A stretch of DNA of 64,000 nt from Frisingicoccus caecimuris (GTDB lineage: Bacteria; Bacillota; Clostridia; Lachnospirales; Lachnospiraceae): NCBI RefSeq assembly GCF_004340975.1, contig NZ_SLXA01000002.1:186001-250000 (forward strand), given 5' to 3'. Under the pieces are notes generated by a model. The model saw nothing but the letters and a program-made list of their open reading frames with translations, was not told the origin of the DNA and searched no databases. This document shows positions 42,298 through 51,815 of this stretch, piece after piece. Position numbers and translations under genes: made by a program. Positions within the stretch are counted from its first letter, which is position 1; each line of letters begins with the position of its first letter.

Positions 42298-42732
42298 ATG
42301 ACCAATAAAGATACGTTATGCTTACTGAAAGAATGTGACTCCGGGACCAAAATGGCGGTGTCTTCCATTGACGAAATACTGGATAAAACAGAAGATTCCA
42401 GATTAAAACAATTACTGTCTGAAACAAAAAATCACCACGAAAAACTTGGCAATGAAATTCATACCCTCCTCATTCAGCAGGGCAGTAAAGATCAGGAGCC
42501 GACACCTATGGCCAAAGGTATGTCCTGGCTGAAGACCAATATGAAAATGGGTATGGACAAAAGTGACGCGACCATTGCCGATCTGATGACGGACGGGTGT
42601 AATATGGGCATTAAATACCTTCATAAATATTTAAACCAGTACACTGACGCGGACAGCAAGGCAAAAGATATCTGCAAACGCCTTATATCCATTGAAGAAA
42701 CCCTGCGTCAGGACCTTCGCTGCTATCTGTAA
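42298..42732 (+). CDS. DUF2383-like four-helix-bundle protein
   Basis: Product of 144 residues behind AAAGGAGG. Mostly helices with paired acidic/His residues (LKECDSGTKMAVSSIDEIL, ETKNHHEKLGNEIHTLL, GCNMGIKYLHKYLNQY), which fits the DUF2383/ferritin-like bundle. Function unknown. Alone between an AraC gene and the Ogg gene. Confidence 0.7.
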   Translation: MTNKDTLCLLKECDSGTKMAVSSIDEILDKTEDSRLKQLLSETKNHHEKLGNEIHTLLIQQGSKDQEPTPMAKGMSWLKTNMKMGMDKSDATIADLMTDGCNMGIKYLHKYLNQYTDADSKAKDICKRLISIEETLRQDLRCYL

Positions 42733-42749
42733 CTCCTGCCCATTTGAAC

Positions 42750-42794
42750 ATTTAAAAAAGCTCAGGGGCAAAACCTCCCATCGGCTTTGCCCCT
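42750..42794. terminator. Bidirectional terminator after DUF2383 and ogg
   Basis: AGGGGCAAA (42764-42772) pairs with TTTGCCCCT (42786-42794). On the minus strand it is followed by GAGCTTTTTT. It ends the ogg operon that stops at 42807 and probably also the convergent DUF2383 gene. Confidence 0.82.
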
Positions 42795-42806
42795 AAACAG
42801 ACATCT

Positions 42807-43625
42807 TTACTTTTTCCCAAATAATTCAAAATAAAAAATGTATTGCTGCATGATTCCCTTTATGTCTTTATATCTCCGATTTGGGAATCCCCTTTTATAG
42901 TGAGCATTCAACGCCTGAATCATATGGGTATCCATCGGAAATGCCTGCAGATGATGAAGGGCAAAAAGGCAGATACAGTCCGCAACCTTCTCGCCCACGC
43001 CAAACAATTTCAGCAGTTCTTCCCTGGCCTTTTTATAGGACATGCGCCGCACCGCCTCCAGATCAATCTCTCCGGAAACAACACTTCTGGCCGCCCGAAC
43101 CACATACTTGCTGCGATAGCCCAGATTACAGGCTTTTAAAGCGTCTTCATCCAGCCCGGCCAGCGCTTCCGGTTTCGGAAAACCATAATAAAGTCTTCCC
43201 CGGCCGTCTGTCCGCTCTTCTCCATAAGCCTCACAGATGTTCTGGATACACCTGCGAATCCGAACGATATTATTCTGCTGAGAAATCAAAAACGTGACGA
43301 TCATTTCCCACAAATCCTGACGAAGAATTCGTATTCCCGCGCCAAAGGACGCCGCATCCGCCAGATATGTATCCCTTGGATTAATCCGTCCAATACAGTC
43401 GGCGTAATCCCTTTCCAGATCAAAATAATCCTTCCAAAAATGTTCAAATGTCTCTTCATCACAATAAAATGTGTTCACATTTCCCTGCTGTTCAATTTCC
43501 AGATACCTGTCCCCGGCAATGAGACTGTATCTGTTTTCTTCTCCATCTTCCTGTTTCATACGGAAGCATTGACCCGACAGGCAAATCTGCTCAAGGCTAA
43601 AATTATCTATCTGTTTCCTAACCAT
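42807..43625 (-). CDS. ogg: 8-oxoguanine DNA glycosylase, Ogg1-type
   Basis: About 272 residues. The N-terminal Ogg domain (FSLEQICLSGQCFRMKQ) and the HhH (LLKLFGVGEKVADCICLFAL) are clear. Catalytic Lys is in LGYRSKYVVRAA and the Asp in PMDTHMIQAL, matching K249/D268 of OGG1. Start uncertain: ATG 43625 has AGGTGA upstream, while a GTG at 43637 directly follows the MFS stop. Cotranscribed with the MFS gene. Confidence 0.93.
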   Translation of the reverse strand: MVRKQIDNFSLEQICLSGQCFRMKQEDGEENRYSLIAGDRYLEIEQQGNVNTFYCDEETFEHFWKDYFDLERDYADCIGRINPRDTYLADAASFGAGIRILRQDLWEMIVTFLISQQNNIVRIRRCIQNICEAYGEERTDGRGRLYYGFPKPEALAGLDEDALKACNLGYRSKYVVRAARSVVSGEIDLEAVRRMSYKKAREELLKLFGVGEKVADCICLFALHHLQAFPMDTHMIQALNAHYKRGFPNRRYKDIKGIMQQYIFYFELFGKK

Positions 43626-43637
43626 CGAAGGTATCAC

Positions 43638-44858
43638 CTATTCTCCTATTTTTTTCAGCCATCCGGCTACACAAACCTGAACCAGTGACGCCGCCGCCGC
43701 TATATAAAAGACATACTGCGGCCCCCAGGTCTGCCATAGGATGCCGAGTCCACCGGACAATACCACGGCAATGACATGGTCCACACTTAATCCAAAAGAT
43801 AAATTTTCCATAACATCTGCCGGATCATCGGCTAACTGCTTCATTAAAAATGTATGTACTGTATTGAAATGGTCCGTCAGATTAATCAAAATGTATACAA
43901 GGTAGGCAACAAATAAAGGTGCCCCCACCGTTCCAAGGGTCTCACCTGCAATGTTTCCGGCCACCCATCCTGAAAATGCAAAAATCGAAGCGATGCCGCA
44001 GCCTTCCAGTACAAGGGCCTTTTTCACACCATACCGATCCAGAAATCGTCCGATCAACGGTGCAAAAAGGCTTCCGGCAAAATGGGCGGCGATACCGAGC
44101 AGCGCCAGGGTATCCGCTCCTTTCGCCAGCAGTTCAATAATGATCCACGGTCCAAACACGATCCGCACCCGCTTCTGGCAGCCATAGACGGCCGTGACCA
44201 CATAGTAAGGCAGATATTTCTTTTTAAATGAATGTTTTTCTTTTTGTCCTGAAGCCTGCTTATGCCGCTGTGGCACATTCAGTTCCGGACATTCTTTCTT
44301 CAATTTCAGAATAAATCCGGCGCCCACAGCCGCAATGACCAGCGCCAGGCAAAATGAAGGAATCATCCCCTGACCAAACCAGAAGATGCCGACACGAAAG
44401 CCGATAAACACCGCTAAAGACGTCATCATAGAAGCAAAAAGCATCCGCCCTTTCAGTTTTCCTAAAAAGGTCCCCGTCTTTCCCTCTTTAGACAGATCAA
44501 TCGCAATACTGTCCCTCAGCGGCATCATCATATGCTCTCCAAGGGAAGCAATGAACAAAAAAATCATCATTATTCCGTAAGAGGGCGAAAGTAGTCCAAG
44601 AACCAGCAGGCCAAGGCAGGATAAGCCATAGGCGATAAAGGCCATAGACACATTTCCCATACTGCCAAGCAGTGAAATGACAACTACACACAGGACTCCC
44701 GGCATTTCCCGTGGAATCTCCAAAAATCCCCGCTGGACTGAATCCACCTGATAGACTTCCTTAAAGTAATTTGAAAAAACCGAAGAACTCAATCCCTGAG
44801 CCACTGTCAATAAAATAATCGCTGCCAAAAATAGCCGCTTTGCTTTATCTCTCGTCAT
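43638..44858 (-). CDS. MFS transporter
   Basis: Product of 406 residues with about 12 hydrophobic helices and the MFS loop motif in the N-half (PLRDSIAIDLSKEGKTGTFLGKLKGR). Substrate unknown. It lies between the HAD phosphatase and ogg, all in one direction, with a 13-base gap after the HAD gene. Confidence 0.85.
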   Translation of the reverse strand: MTRDKAKRLFLAAIILLTVAQGLSSSVFSNYFKEVYQVDSVQRGFLEIPREMPGVLCVVVISLLGSMGNVSMAFIAYGLSCLGLLVLGLLSPSYGIMMIFLFIASLGEHMMMPLRDSIAIDLSKEGKTGTFLGKLKGRMLFASMMTSLAVFIGFRVGIFWFGQGMIPSFCLALVIAAVGAGFILKLKKECPELNVPQRHKQASGQKEKHSFKKKYLPYYVVTAVYGCQKRVRIVFGPWIIIELLAKGADTLALLGIAAHFAGSLFAPLIGRFLDRYGVKKALVLEGCGIASIFAFSGWVAGNIAGETLGTVGAPLFVAYLVYILINLTDHFNTVHTFLMKQLADDPADVMENLSFGLSVDHVIAVVLSGGLGILWQTWGPQYVFYIAAAASLVQVCVAGWLKKIGE

Positions 44859-44871
44859 AACAACTCTCCCT

Positions 44872-45660
44872 CTAAATCAGATCGAAATATCGGCAGGCAT
44901 TCCATATGCCATCTTTTGTAACCGAAGTCGTCACATAATCGGCTTCCGACTTGACATCCTCCGAACCATTTCCCATGGCCACACCAACCCCCGCAGCCCG
45001 AATCATTCCAATATCATTTGCACTGTCTCCAAAGGCAAAGGTATCCCCGATATCCATATCCAGCATTTCACACACTCTGGCAATTCCGGTCCCTTTGTGA
45101 AATCCCTTGGGAACGAATTCGGTCACCGGTATATCATGAATCATATAATCATAATAAGCATCTAACTCGGCGTAACATTTTTCCTGATCCGCATCCTCCG
45201 TTGCACAGGACAGCTTGGATATCTCCCAACGTCCCCATTCTCCACCGATTGTTAACAGACGGGAGCCGAGTTCTGCTTTCAATTTTTTTCCATAGTTATC
45301 TTTAGCAAATTCACTGTCATCCATGTAAAGATATTCTCTGCCTTCCAATATTGGACGCATGCCATACTTTCTTACTGTATGAATAGTATGCGCCACCAAC
45401 TCCTCATCCAGCTTTTTATAAAAAACCGTTTTGTCTCCGTACTCAATCATCGTCCCGCATCCAGAGACCACGCCGTCAAAACCAATTTCAAACAGTCTTG
45501 GATTCTGAATATATGCCCGGCTCCGCCCACTGCACAAAAAAGTCAAATGTCCGTTCTTGCGCAGCCGATAAAGTGCCTGTACGGTACTTTCCGGGATTTT
45601 GCTATTCCAGTCCCACAATGTCCCGTCAATATCAAAAAATAAGGCTTTTCTTACGGCCAT
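44872..45660 (-). CDS. Cof-type HAD phosphatase
   Basis: Start ATG 45660; the GGAGG that drives it lies 10 bases upstream, inside the longer frame. 262 residues: motif I FFDIDGTLWDW, motif II FLCSGRS, cap domain of the type-IIB, then FGDSANDIGMIRAAGVGVAMGNGSEDVK (motifs III/IV). Hydrolyses sugar phosphates or similar; no specific substrate can be told. Confidence 0.92.
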   Translation of the reverse strand: MAVRKALFFDIDGTLWDWNSKIPESTVQALYRLRKNGHLTFLCSGRSRAYIQNPRLFEIGFDGVVSGCGTMIEYGDKTVFYKKLDEELVAHTIHTVRKYGMRPILEGREYLYMDDSEFAKDNYGKKLKAELGSRLLTIGGEWGRWEISKLSCATEDADQEKCYAELDAYYDYMIHDIPVTEFVPKGFHKGTGIARVCEMLDMDIGDTFAFGDSANDIGMIRAAGVGVAMGNGSEDVKSEADYVTTSVTKDGIWNACRYFDLI

Positions 45661-45681
45661 TCCTGCCACCTCCATGTATGA

Positions 45682-46704
45682 TCATTCCCGTTCGCCTTCA
45701 TTAGCTTCTTCCATCGTGAAGGGTTCCCCTTCCAGTTCTTTCTCAAAAGTCACCTGAAGCACCGCCTGAGGCCAGTTCAATGAAACTTTTGCATGCCGTT
45801 CCTTTTTTGCAGCTTCTTCTTCAATGATCTGAAGCAGTTCCGTCAACACTTCTTTTGTCAGATAACCGCCCCTCCAGTGGAAAATCAACATTTTTCCTTT
45901 CTTTACGGCCTGAGCCGAACGTTTTCGCACATCCTCCATCTTTGTAAAGGATATTTTCTTCTCTTTATAGTAAAAATGGTCTCCGTCTTCACATGAAGGG
46001 ATCTTCCACACCAGCATTTCATGATCCCGGAAAATCTGTTTATCGCTGAGATTAAAATAATCATAACGAAGGCGTTCACCGCCGCCAAGTGTATTATCAA
46101 ATGTGACATCCAAATGATAATACTTACCGCCGATGCGCACCACATTCCAGGTATGGCGATATTTAATCCCCTTTTCCGGGTTCGCTTCCGAAAGGGCGAC
46201 AATACACCACATTCCCAATGCATCACAGAGTATTTTCACCGATTTTGCAATGCCCTCGCAGACGCCGACCCCCTGCCCCAACGGCCCGATGATTTCATGG
46301 GAATAGGGCTTTTTCAGCTTGTCATAACGAACATTCTGGCAGATAAAATCATGGATATACTGTTCTTTCTCCGCCTCGCTGAGCTTTAAAGCCGGCCGTG
46401 CCAGCTTCTCGACTCTGGACTTCATCGCCTTCTGATGGGCCCTGATTTTATTTTTATCAAACAAATACTCGGGAAAAATCTCTGCATTCCCCGAATCCGG
46501 ATAATACCGGTATTTAAACTTCACCGTATAAAAAATCTCCGGACAATCCAGCCGCAGCATAAAATAAATATCCGACAGCTCCCTGCCTTCCAGAAGGGGA
46601 ACCTGAAAACTGGGTGCCAGAGCCTGCAGCCCGTTTTTCATCGCATGGTAAACCGCCTGCTGCACTTTATTCAGTTGATTATAATAATAGGATTCACCTG
46701 CCAT
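45682..46704 (-). CDS. Transglutaminase-like domain protein
   Basis: About 340 residues. The papain-like triad is visible: Cys in GVGVCEGIAKS, His in YRHTWNVVRI, Asp in YYHLDVTFDN. The domain covers about 120-225; the rest is unassigned, with a Lys/Glu-rich C-terminus. No signal peptide was found. The start region overlaps the stop of the 529-residue upstream gene (46722), so the two are cotranslated. It probably cleaves or cross-links a protein or peptide. Confidence 0.82.
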   Translation of the reverse strand: MAGESYYYNQLNKVQQAVYHAMKNGLQALAPSFQVPLLEGRELSDIYFMLRLDCPEIFYTVKFKYRYYPDSGNAEIFPEYLFDKNKIRAHQKAMKSRVEKLARPALKLSEAEKEQYIHDFICQNVRYDKLKKPYSHEIIGPLGQGVGVCEGIAKSVKILCDALGMWCIVALSEANPEKGIKYRHTWNVVRIGGKYYHLDVTFDNTLGGGERLRYDYFNLSDKQIFRDHEMLVWKIPSCEDGDHFYYKEKKISFTKMEDVRKRSAQAVKKGKMLIFHWRGGYLTKEVLTELLQIIEEEAAKKERHAKVSLNWPQAVLQVTFEKELEGEPFTMEEANEGERE

Positions 46705-46721
46705 AACCATCACTTCCATAT

Positions 46722-48311
46722 CTATTTTCCCGATTTTATTTTCAATCCCATAAACAGATTTAATAACAGCCATAACACAACGCTGAGATTTTCCAGTGTA
46801 ATAATGGGCACATCCACCAATATGAACCCTAACGCATTACGGATAATCTCCAATGACTCATAAATTGCGGGAAGTCCAAAAATCAGCGCCAACATAAACC
46901 CTCCGACCGCAAGAAAAGCTTCAAAACGCTCAGCCTTTTCTTTCTCTTCCTCCTTTAAAATACTGTCAATTGCAGAACGCTTATCCCGGGTAATTTCAGC
47001 TTTCAGATAATGAGGCATCCGCGCTTCAAAAGCCGCCGTCTGTTCACTGACACTGCCATAACAGCCTTCCTGCAATTCACTGATAAATATGAGATTCCTG
47101 TTGTACTCCTTTTGGATTTCCGCCAACTCCTTTGGTTTGAAAACTTTTTTATAAAAGTTATTCAAATCATTCATCTTTTTCAGCATGATAATGAGCAGCG
47201 CAAATTCCGCATTGACATGCACATCTCTGGCCAGGCCGCTGCATATCCGATAATGATCATCCGCTTCGATGTCTTTCACTCCCGTCCGGATTTTATATTG
47301 TTCCGTCACCATATCTAACAATCCCTGATCAATGTATGACAAGCAGCCGCCCGTAGTCTTGGTCAGATAATTCATGCCATGTCCACCCCAACTGTTTTTT
47401 TGTATATATTCCCAGGCATCTCGATAATAAGATGTATCCTTTCTTTTCGGGACAGGCGCTGCAATAATGCGGTATAAATCCTCCTGAACATCCTTGGAAA
47501 CATTATTGAGCTGTTTGGGTATTCCATCGAAGTCAATCAGAATGATATGACGGATACCACTGCCATATTTAATAAAATCAATATGGGTATCTTCATGTAG
47601 CGAATTCAAATAAGCTTCCGCAATATTTGAAAAGGATGTCTCCGAGGCATAATTTTTATTTTTCCATTTATTGATCACATTTGATATAAACAAATCAATG
47701 TTATTATTCTGCAGCGGTGCCGGAGAAGTGTTGATCAATGGAAGTTCCAGTTTCAGAAAACCCATATGATTTTCAAATATGTATAACAGAGCATGGAGCC
47801 ACACGGTCTCTTTGCTGTTTAATTCTATTTTAAAAGGCAGCAGGATCAATCGGTCCTGAGCAGATGTGAAGCCTGATCCGTATATCTGGAAAGACGCTTC
47901 CTGCTCTTCACGCAAACGATCAAGTCTCTGCCCCAGGGCTTTCAACTCTGTACTCACAAGATGGATTTTAACGGATGTATCTGTCATCTCCAATTCCAGT
48001 TGAAGATCGTCCCCTTCCAGTTGAAAAGGCGGTGCGGTCATTTCGTTGTACCGGCTGAACGCTTTCGTATCCATCTTTATATCCGGCTCCTGAAGCAACT
48101 CACCCGGCATTTCCCTGACGGATCTGGAAAGAGAATATCCAAGAGAATCCATGATTTTATTCTGATATTCTTCTGAGAAAAAAACGGTGCTTTGTCGTAC
48201 AGCTTCACACAGAGCCTCAAAATCCAAATCGGTTTCAAATTTAAGAGGATAATAGCAATGGATTTCTCCGTATTTTATCTTTTCAATTCCTGAGCCTGAT
48301 TTTTGTGCCAT
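46722..48311 (-). CDS. Uncharacterised 529-residue protein with C-terminal membrane helices
   Basis: Not recognised. About 430 mainly soluble residues with a conserved-looking core (SGIRHIILIDFDGIPKQ, NSWGGHGMNYLTKTTGGCLSYIDQGLLDMV, YRICSGLARDVHVNAEFALLIIMLKKMN) are followed by a coiled segment and two hydrophobic helices (FEAFLAVGGFMLALIFGLPAIY and LSVVLWLLLNLFMGL). The N-terminus starts in the cytoplasm. It is followed closely by the transglutaminase-like gene, so the pair may act together. Confidence 0.6.
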   Translation of the reverse strand: MAQKSGSGIEKIKYGEIHCYYPLKFETDLDFEALCEAVRQSTVFFSEEYQNKIMDSLGYSLSRSVREMPGELLQEPDIKMDTKAFSRYNEMTAPPFQLEGDDLQLELEMTDTSVKIHLVSTELKALGQRLDRLREEQEASFQIYGSGFTSAQDRLILLPFKIELNSKETVWLHALLYIFENHMGFLKLELPLINTSPAPLQNNNIDLFISNVINKWKNKNYASETSFSNIAEAYLNSLHEDTHIDFIKYGSGIRHIILIDFDGIPKQLNNVSKDVQEDLYRIIAAPVPKRKDTSYYRDAWEYIQKNSWGGHGMNYLTKTTGGCLSYIDQGLLDMVTEQYKIRTGVKDIEADDHYRICSGLARDVHVNAEFALLIIMLKKMNDLNNFYKKVFKPKELAEIQKEYNRNLIFISELQEGCYGSVSEQTAAFEARMPHYLKAEITRDKRSAIDSILKEEEKEKAERFEAFLAVGGFMLALIFGLPAIYESLEIIRNALGFILVDVPIITLENLSVVLWLLLNLFMGLKIKSGK

Positions 48312-48349
48312 ACCTGTTTTCTCCGTTCTATCCTACAATAATGCAAAGA

Positions 48350-48378
48350 TGACAGGCATCCCTCCTGAATGCCTGTCA
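48350..48378 (-). terminator. Hairpin after the asparagine synthetase gene
   Basis: TGACAGGCAT (48350-48359) and ATGCCTGTCA (48369-48378) pair perfectly with a 9-base loop, 18 bases past the stop at 48396. The T run is weak, so this is a probable, not certain, terminator. Confidence 0.65.
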
Positions 48379-48395
48379 CATTTTCCTTTATACGC

Positions 48396-49934
48396 CTAAC
48401 GCTTTACAAAATACTCTTCATACCAGACAAGGAAGGTATAGATGGTCCAGACCTTCCGCCAGTTATCCGAATTTCCGCCGACATAATCGTCAAAGATGGC
48501 ATTGATCTCATCCAGATCAAAAAACTGAGCCGCCATCTCGCTGTGGAATTTTGCCTGCACATCCTGATTATACCGTTCATCAGCCATCCAGATACGAATC
48601 GGCACGATGAAGCCTAACTTCTTCCGGAAAGCGATTTCTTCCGGAAGGACCTTCGCTGCCGCCGTACGGAAAGCCACCTTATTCTGTTCATCATTGACTT
48701 TATATCTGGAAGGCATACGGGATGCAATATCAAAAATCCTCCGGTCCGTCAATGGCATACGAATCTCCAGCCCCGCCGCCGTACTCATTTTATCAACATT
48801 TAAATAAATGTCTCCCTCCAGCCAAATCTGGATATCCACGTCGGACATTTTTGCCAGCGGGTCAAGTCCTTCTGTCTCTTCATAAATCCGCTCCACCAAT
48901 TCAATCGGCAGGACATCCGGATCATATTTTTTAAGAATACGTTTCTTTTCATCCTCTTTCATAATGTTGGTATTGCCAACATAAAAAGTCTTCAGATTTT
49001 CTCCGTAACGTTCCGCATTGCGATACATATTATAGCCGCCAAAGAATTCATCGGCGCCTTCACCGGAATAACAGAGCTTTGTATGCTCAGCCGTCGCTCT
49101 GCAGGCGATGGCAAAGGCAATGGCAGAAGCGTCGCCTAAAGGCTGCTCCATATGGTACATGACATACGGAACGATTTCAAAATATTCTTCTGGTGTGATC
49201 AGGCATCTGGAATTCTCCCGGCCGAGAATTTCCGCTGTCTGCCGGGCCAGTCCGGACTCGTCAAAACGCGCCTCCTCATAGCCGCAGGAATCGGTCATCT
49301 TCACATCCGACATAGCTAATACATAAGAAGAATCTACGCCGCCGGATAAAAAGGATTCGGCTGTCTCATCGTCCGATTTAACCTCCGGCATGATCTCCTG
49401 AAGAGTCGAATGAATCTCATCTGCCCAGTCCTCCAGGGATTTACTTTCATCCGGATGAAATTCCGGCATCCAATAACGTTCTATTTTAAGCTTTCCGTCC
49501 TGCCAGATAAGATAACGGCCCGGCATAAGCTTTTTAACCCCGCGGAAAAATGTATTTTCTCCGGCCACATAGGTCAGGCTCAAATATAACTGAAGCATTT
49601 CTTCATTCAGTTTTTTTACAAACCCCGGTTGTTCCATAATCTTACGAATCGTTGTTCCATAGAGAAGATGGCCTTCCTCTGTCTCATAATAGTAAAATGG
49701 CTTTGTTCCAAACAGGTCTCTCAGGCAAAAGAGTTTCTGATCTTCCTCATCCCACAATGCAAATGCAAACATCCCATGCATATGGCTGGCCATATCATAT
49801 CCCCATGTTTCATAGGCTTTGACCAGAATCTGTTCTTCACGTTCCTCTCTTGACAGAGTTTTATCGATTCCAAGCTCTCCGCAGAGCGCTTCCCAGTTTC
49901 GAATATGTCCTCTGTATTCTCTGACATTTATCAT
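48396..49934 (-). CDS. Asparagine synthetase lacking the N-terminal glutaminase nucleophile
   Basis: Start ATG 49934 with GAGAGG. 512 residues. The synthetase half is intact: PP-loop FLSGGVDSSYV, LCYSGEGADEFFGGYNMY, DKMSTAAGLEIRMPL and KKLGFIVPIRIW. Ordinary AsnB starts with Met-Cys-Gly and about 60 more residues of the Ntn domain. Here the protein begins at VREYRGHIRNWEALCGELGI, the equivalent of the GEIYNYRELR stretch, so the Cys1 nucleophile and Arg49-type loop are missing. It might use free ammonia or another partner's glutaminase. The upstream sequence is not a hidden missing start. Confidence 0.85.
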   Translation of the reverse strand: MINVREYRGHIRNWEALCGELGIDKTLSREEREEQILVKAYETWGYDMASHMHGMFAFALWDEEDQKLFCLRDLFGTKPFYYYETEEGHLLYGTTIRKIMEQPGFVKKLNEEMLQLYLSLTYVAGENTFFRGVKKLMPGRYLIWQDGKLKIERYWMPEFHPDESKSLEDWADEIHSTLQEIMPEVKSDDETAESFLSGGVDSSYVLAMSDVKMTDSCGYEEARFDESGLARQTAEILGRENSRCLITPEEYFEIVPYVMYHMEQPLGDASAIAFAIACRATAEHTKLCYSGEGADEFFGGYNMYRNAERYGENLKTFYVGNTNIMKEDEKKRILKKYDPDVLPIELVERIYEETEGLDPLAKMSDVDIQIWLEGDIYLNVDKMSTAAGLEIRMPLTDRRIFDIASRMPSRYKVNDEQNKVAFRTAAAKVLPEEIAFRKKLGFIVPIRIWMADERYNQDVQAKFHSEMAAQFFDLDEINAIFDDYVGGNSDNWRKVWTIYTFLVWYEEYFVKR

Positions 49935-50039
49935 TTGAATAACCTCTCTTATACGATATATTACCTGATTATTATAAACTAAAGTTTGCAGGATAACAAT
50001 CCCTTCATCTACATTGGGCATTGATATCTTGGCTTTCCT

Positions 50040-50398
50040 TTACTCCTTTTGCCATATTCGATGGCCGCTTCCGGACATCCGCAGATACTTTCCGCAGCCG
50101 ATACAGGCGTTTGTCGTGTAAAACTTCTTTGCATGAACAAATGCAGGATAGAAAATCCGATTGACTAATGATGTACTGAATTTTCCTACCGCACTGACTT
50201 TATTTTCCGGCATGACCACTTCGGCACATCCCATATAATGAAAACCTTTTTTCATACACAGATTTTTAATGTACTCCCCTGCATTTCCAATGCTTTCCCC
50301 ACAGGTCATAACAAATTTAGAATTTCATCTCCGGTCTCCCCGGAAATCCGCTTTGCTACAAATTCACTGTTACCTGTTCCTGAAAAATAAAGAATCAT
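50040..50398 (-). pseudogene. EFR1-type flavodoxin/ferredoxin remnant
   Basis: ATG 50398 behind GGAGG opens with a flavodoxin phosphate loop (ILYFSGTGNSEFVAKRI) and stops after 30 residues. A neighbouring frame continues with TCGESIGNAGEYIKNL, typical of the EFR1 family, then FYTTNACIGCGK, the first ferredoxin cysteines, and loses the rest. At least two internal deletions are needed. No function is expected. Confidence 0.8.
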
Positions 50399-50413
50399 AG
50401 GTTAACCTCCGAT

Positions 50414-51784
50414 TTATACCTTATCGCGCGAAGCGCGCCCATGCGGATCATCTGACATACGGTATGCCCGAATGAGTATATAATATCCGATTCCCACTGC
50501 ATCTGCCAAAAGCCAGCCAATCGGAATGGATGCCCATATTCCCGTCACACCGATGGATGGAACGGCCGACAGAGTGTATGCCAACAGTACCCGGGTTCCC
50601 AGTGAACATATGGTGAGTACCAGGGACATTCCCGGTTTTTCAATCGCCCGATAATAACCGTACAGCAAAAACAGTATACCGATTCCCAGATAAAATACTG
50701 CCTCAATCCGAAGATAGCTCACACCGACATCTATGACAGCTCCGGAATTTTTATCCACAAACAGCTTCATCAGGTCTCTGGCAAATACACATACAAAAGA
50801 ACTAATCACCACACAAAAAGCGATAACGCCCTGAACCGATTTCTTAATTCCCTGCCAAATCCGTTCTCTCTTGCCAGCGCCATAATTTTGCGCCACAAAG
50901 GTAGAAAAGGCATTGCCAAAATCCTGCACCGGCATATAGGCAATGGTATCAATCTTTACAGCCACGGCAAAAGCAGCCATCACAGTCTCACCGAAACTGT
51001 TGACAAGTCCCTGTACCATCAAAATTCCAAAATTCATCACCGACTGCTGCAGACAAGTCAAAAAGGACAATTGAAATATGCTGTGCAGTATCTGACCATC
51101 CCACCGCATATGCGCTTTGGTCGGCCGCAGTTCCCGGCATTTTACAAAGCAATAGATGAAAAGACCTATACCGGATATATACTGGGAAATAACCGTAGCC
51201 ACCGCTGCCCCCATGATGCCCCAATGAAAAACAACCACAAACAATGTGTCCAAAACCACATTCAGTACGACCGAAACGCCTAAAAACAAAAGGGGCACCA
51301 ATGAATTCCCTATAGCTCGCAGGAGATTTGCAAAATAATTATATAGAAAGACAGCAAAAATCCCGCCAAAAACGTAGACCAGATACTCCCGCATGGACGG
51401 CCAGATTTTTTCCGGCACCTGGAGAACTTTAATAATCCAGTCAACCCCGGCAAAAACAAATATATTTAACAGAACTGCCGTCAGTCCAATAAGCAGGAAT
51501 GAAAGAAAAATCCCCGTTTTCAGCCTGTCCGCATCGTCTCTGCCGAACTGAATGGCAAAATAGGCACTGCTGCCGATACAGAGTCCCAATAAAATCGACG
51601 TCAAAAACGTCATTAATGTATAAGAGGCTCCCACAGCTGCCAGTGCATCCGCTCCAAGGAATCGGCCAACGATCAAAGTGTCTACCAGATTGTAAAACTG
51701 CTGCAGCACATTTCCAAACATAAGGGGCAATGCAAATAATAAAATCTTTCTCGTTATATTTCCAATCGTCAAATCCTGTGTCAT
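50414..51784 (-). CDS. MATE-family efflux protein, C-terminus formed by the palindromic repeat
   Basis: Product of 456 residues, 12 hydrophobic helices. The MATE pattern is clear: FALPLMFGNVLQQFYNLVDTLIVGRFLGADALAAVGASY and its half-repeat (FLTCLQQSVMNFGILMVQGLVNSFG). The last 17 residues (AYRMSDDPHGRASRDKV) and the stop come from repeat copy C. Exports cationic drugs or metabolites by Na+ or H+ antiport. Confidence 0.92.
   Translation of the reverse strand: MTQDLTIGNITRKILLFALPLMFGNVLQQFYNLVDTLIVGRFLGADALAAVGASYTLMTFLTSILLGLCIGSSAYFAIQFGRDDADRLKTGIFLSFLLIGLTAVLLNIFVFAGVDWIIKVLQVPEKIWPSMREYLVYVFGGIFAVFLYNYFANLLRAIGNSLVPLLFLGVSVVLNVVLDTLFVVVFHWGIMGAAVATVISQYISGIGLFIYCFVKCRELRPTKAHMRWDGQILHSIFQLSFLTCLQQSVMNFGILMVQGLVNSFGETVMAAFAVAVKIDTIAYMPVQDFGNAFSTFVAQNYGAGKRERIWQGIKKSVQGVIAFCVVISSFVCVFARDLMKLFVDKNSGAVIDVGVSYLRIEAVFYLGIGILFLLYGYYRAIEKPGMSLVLTICSLGTRVLLAYTLSAVPSIGVTGIWASIPIGWLLADAVGIGYYILIRAYRMSDDPHGRASRDKV
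50415..50480. repeat. Palindromic intergenic repeat, copy C (overlaps MATE 3' end)
   Basis: Plus-orientation copy. The shared 20-mer is at 50449-50468, with TATACCTTATCGCGCGAAGC on the left and GAGTATA on the right. It is 9 bases shorter than copy A, lacking CAGACGGAGC. The left end gives the MATE gene its stop codon (50414-50416). Confidence 0.85.
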
Positions 51785-51815
51785 TCTGTTTCTTCCTTCA
51801 CTCCTTCATTTTTCG

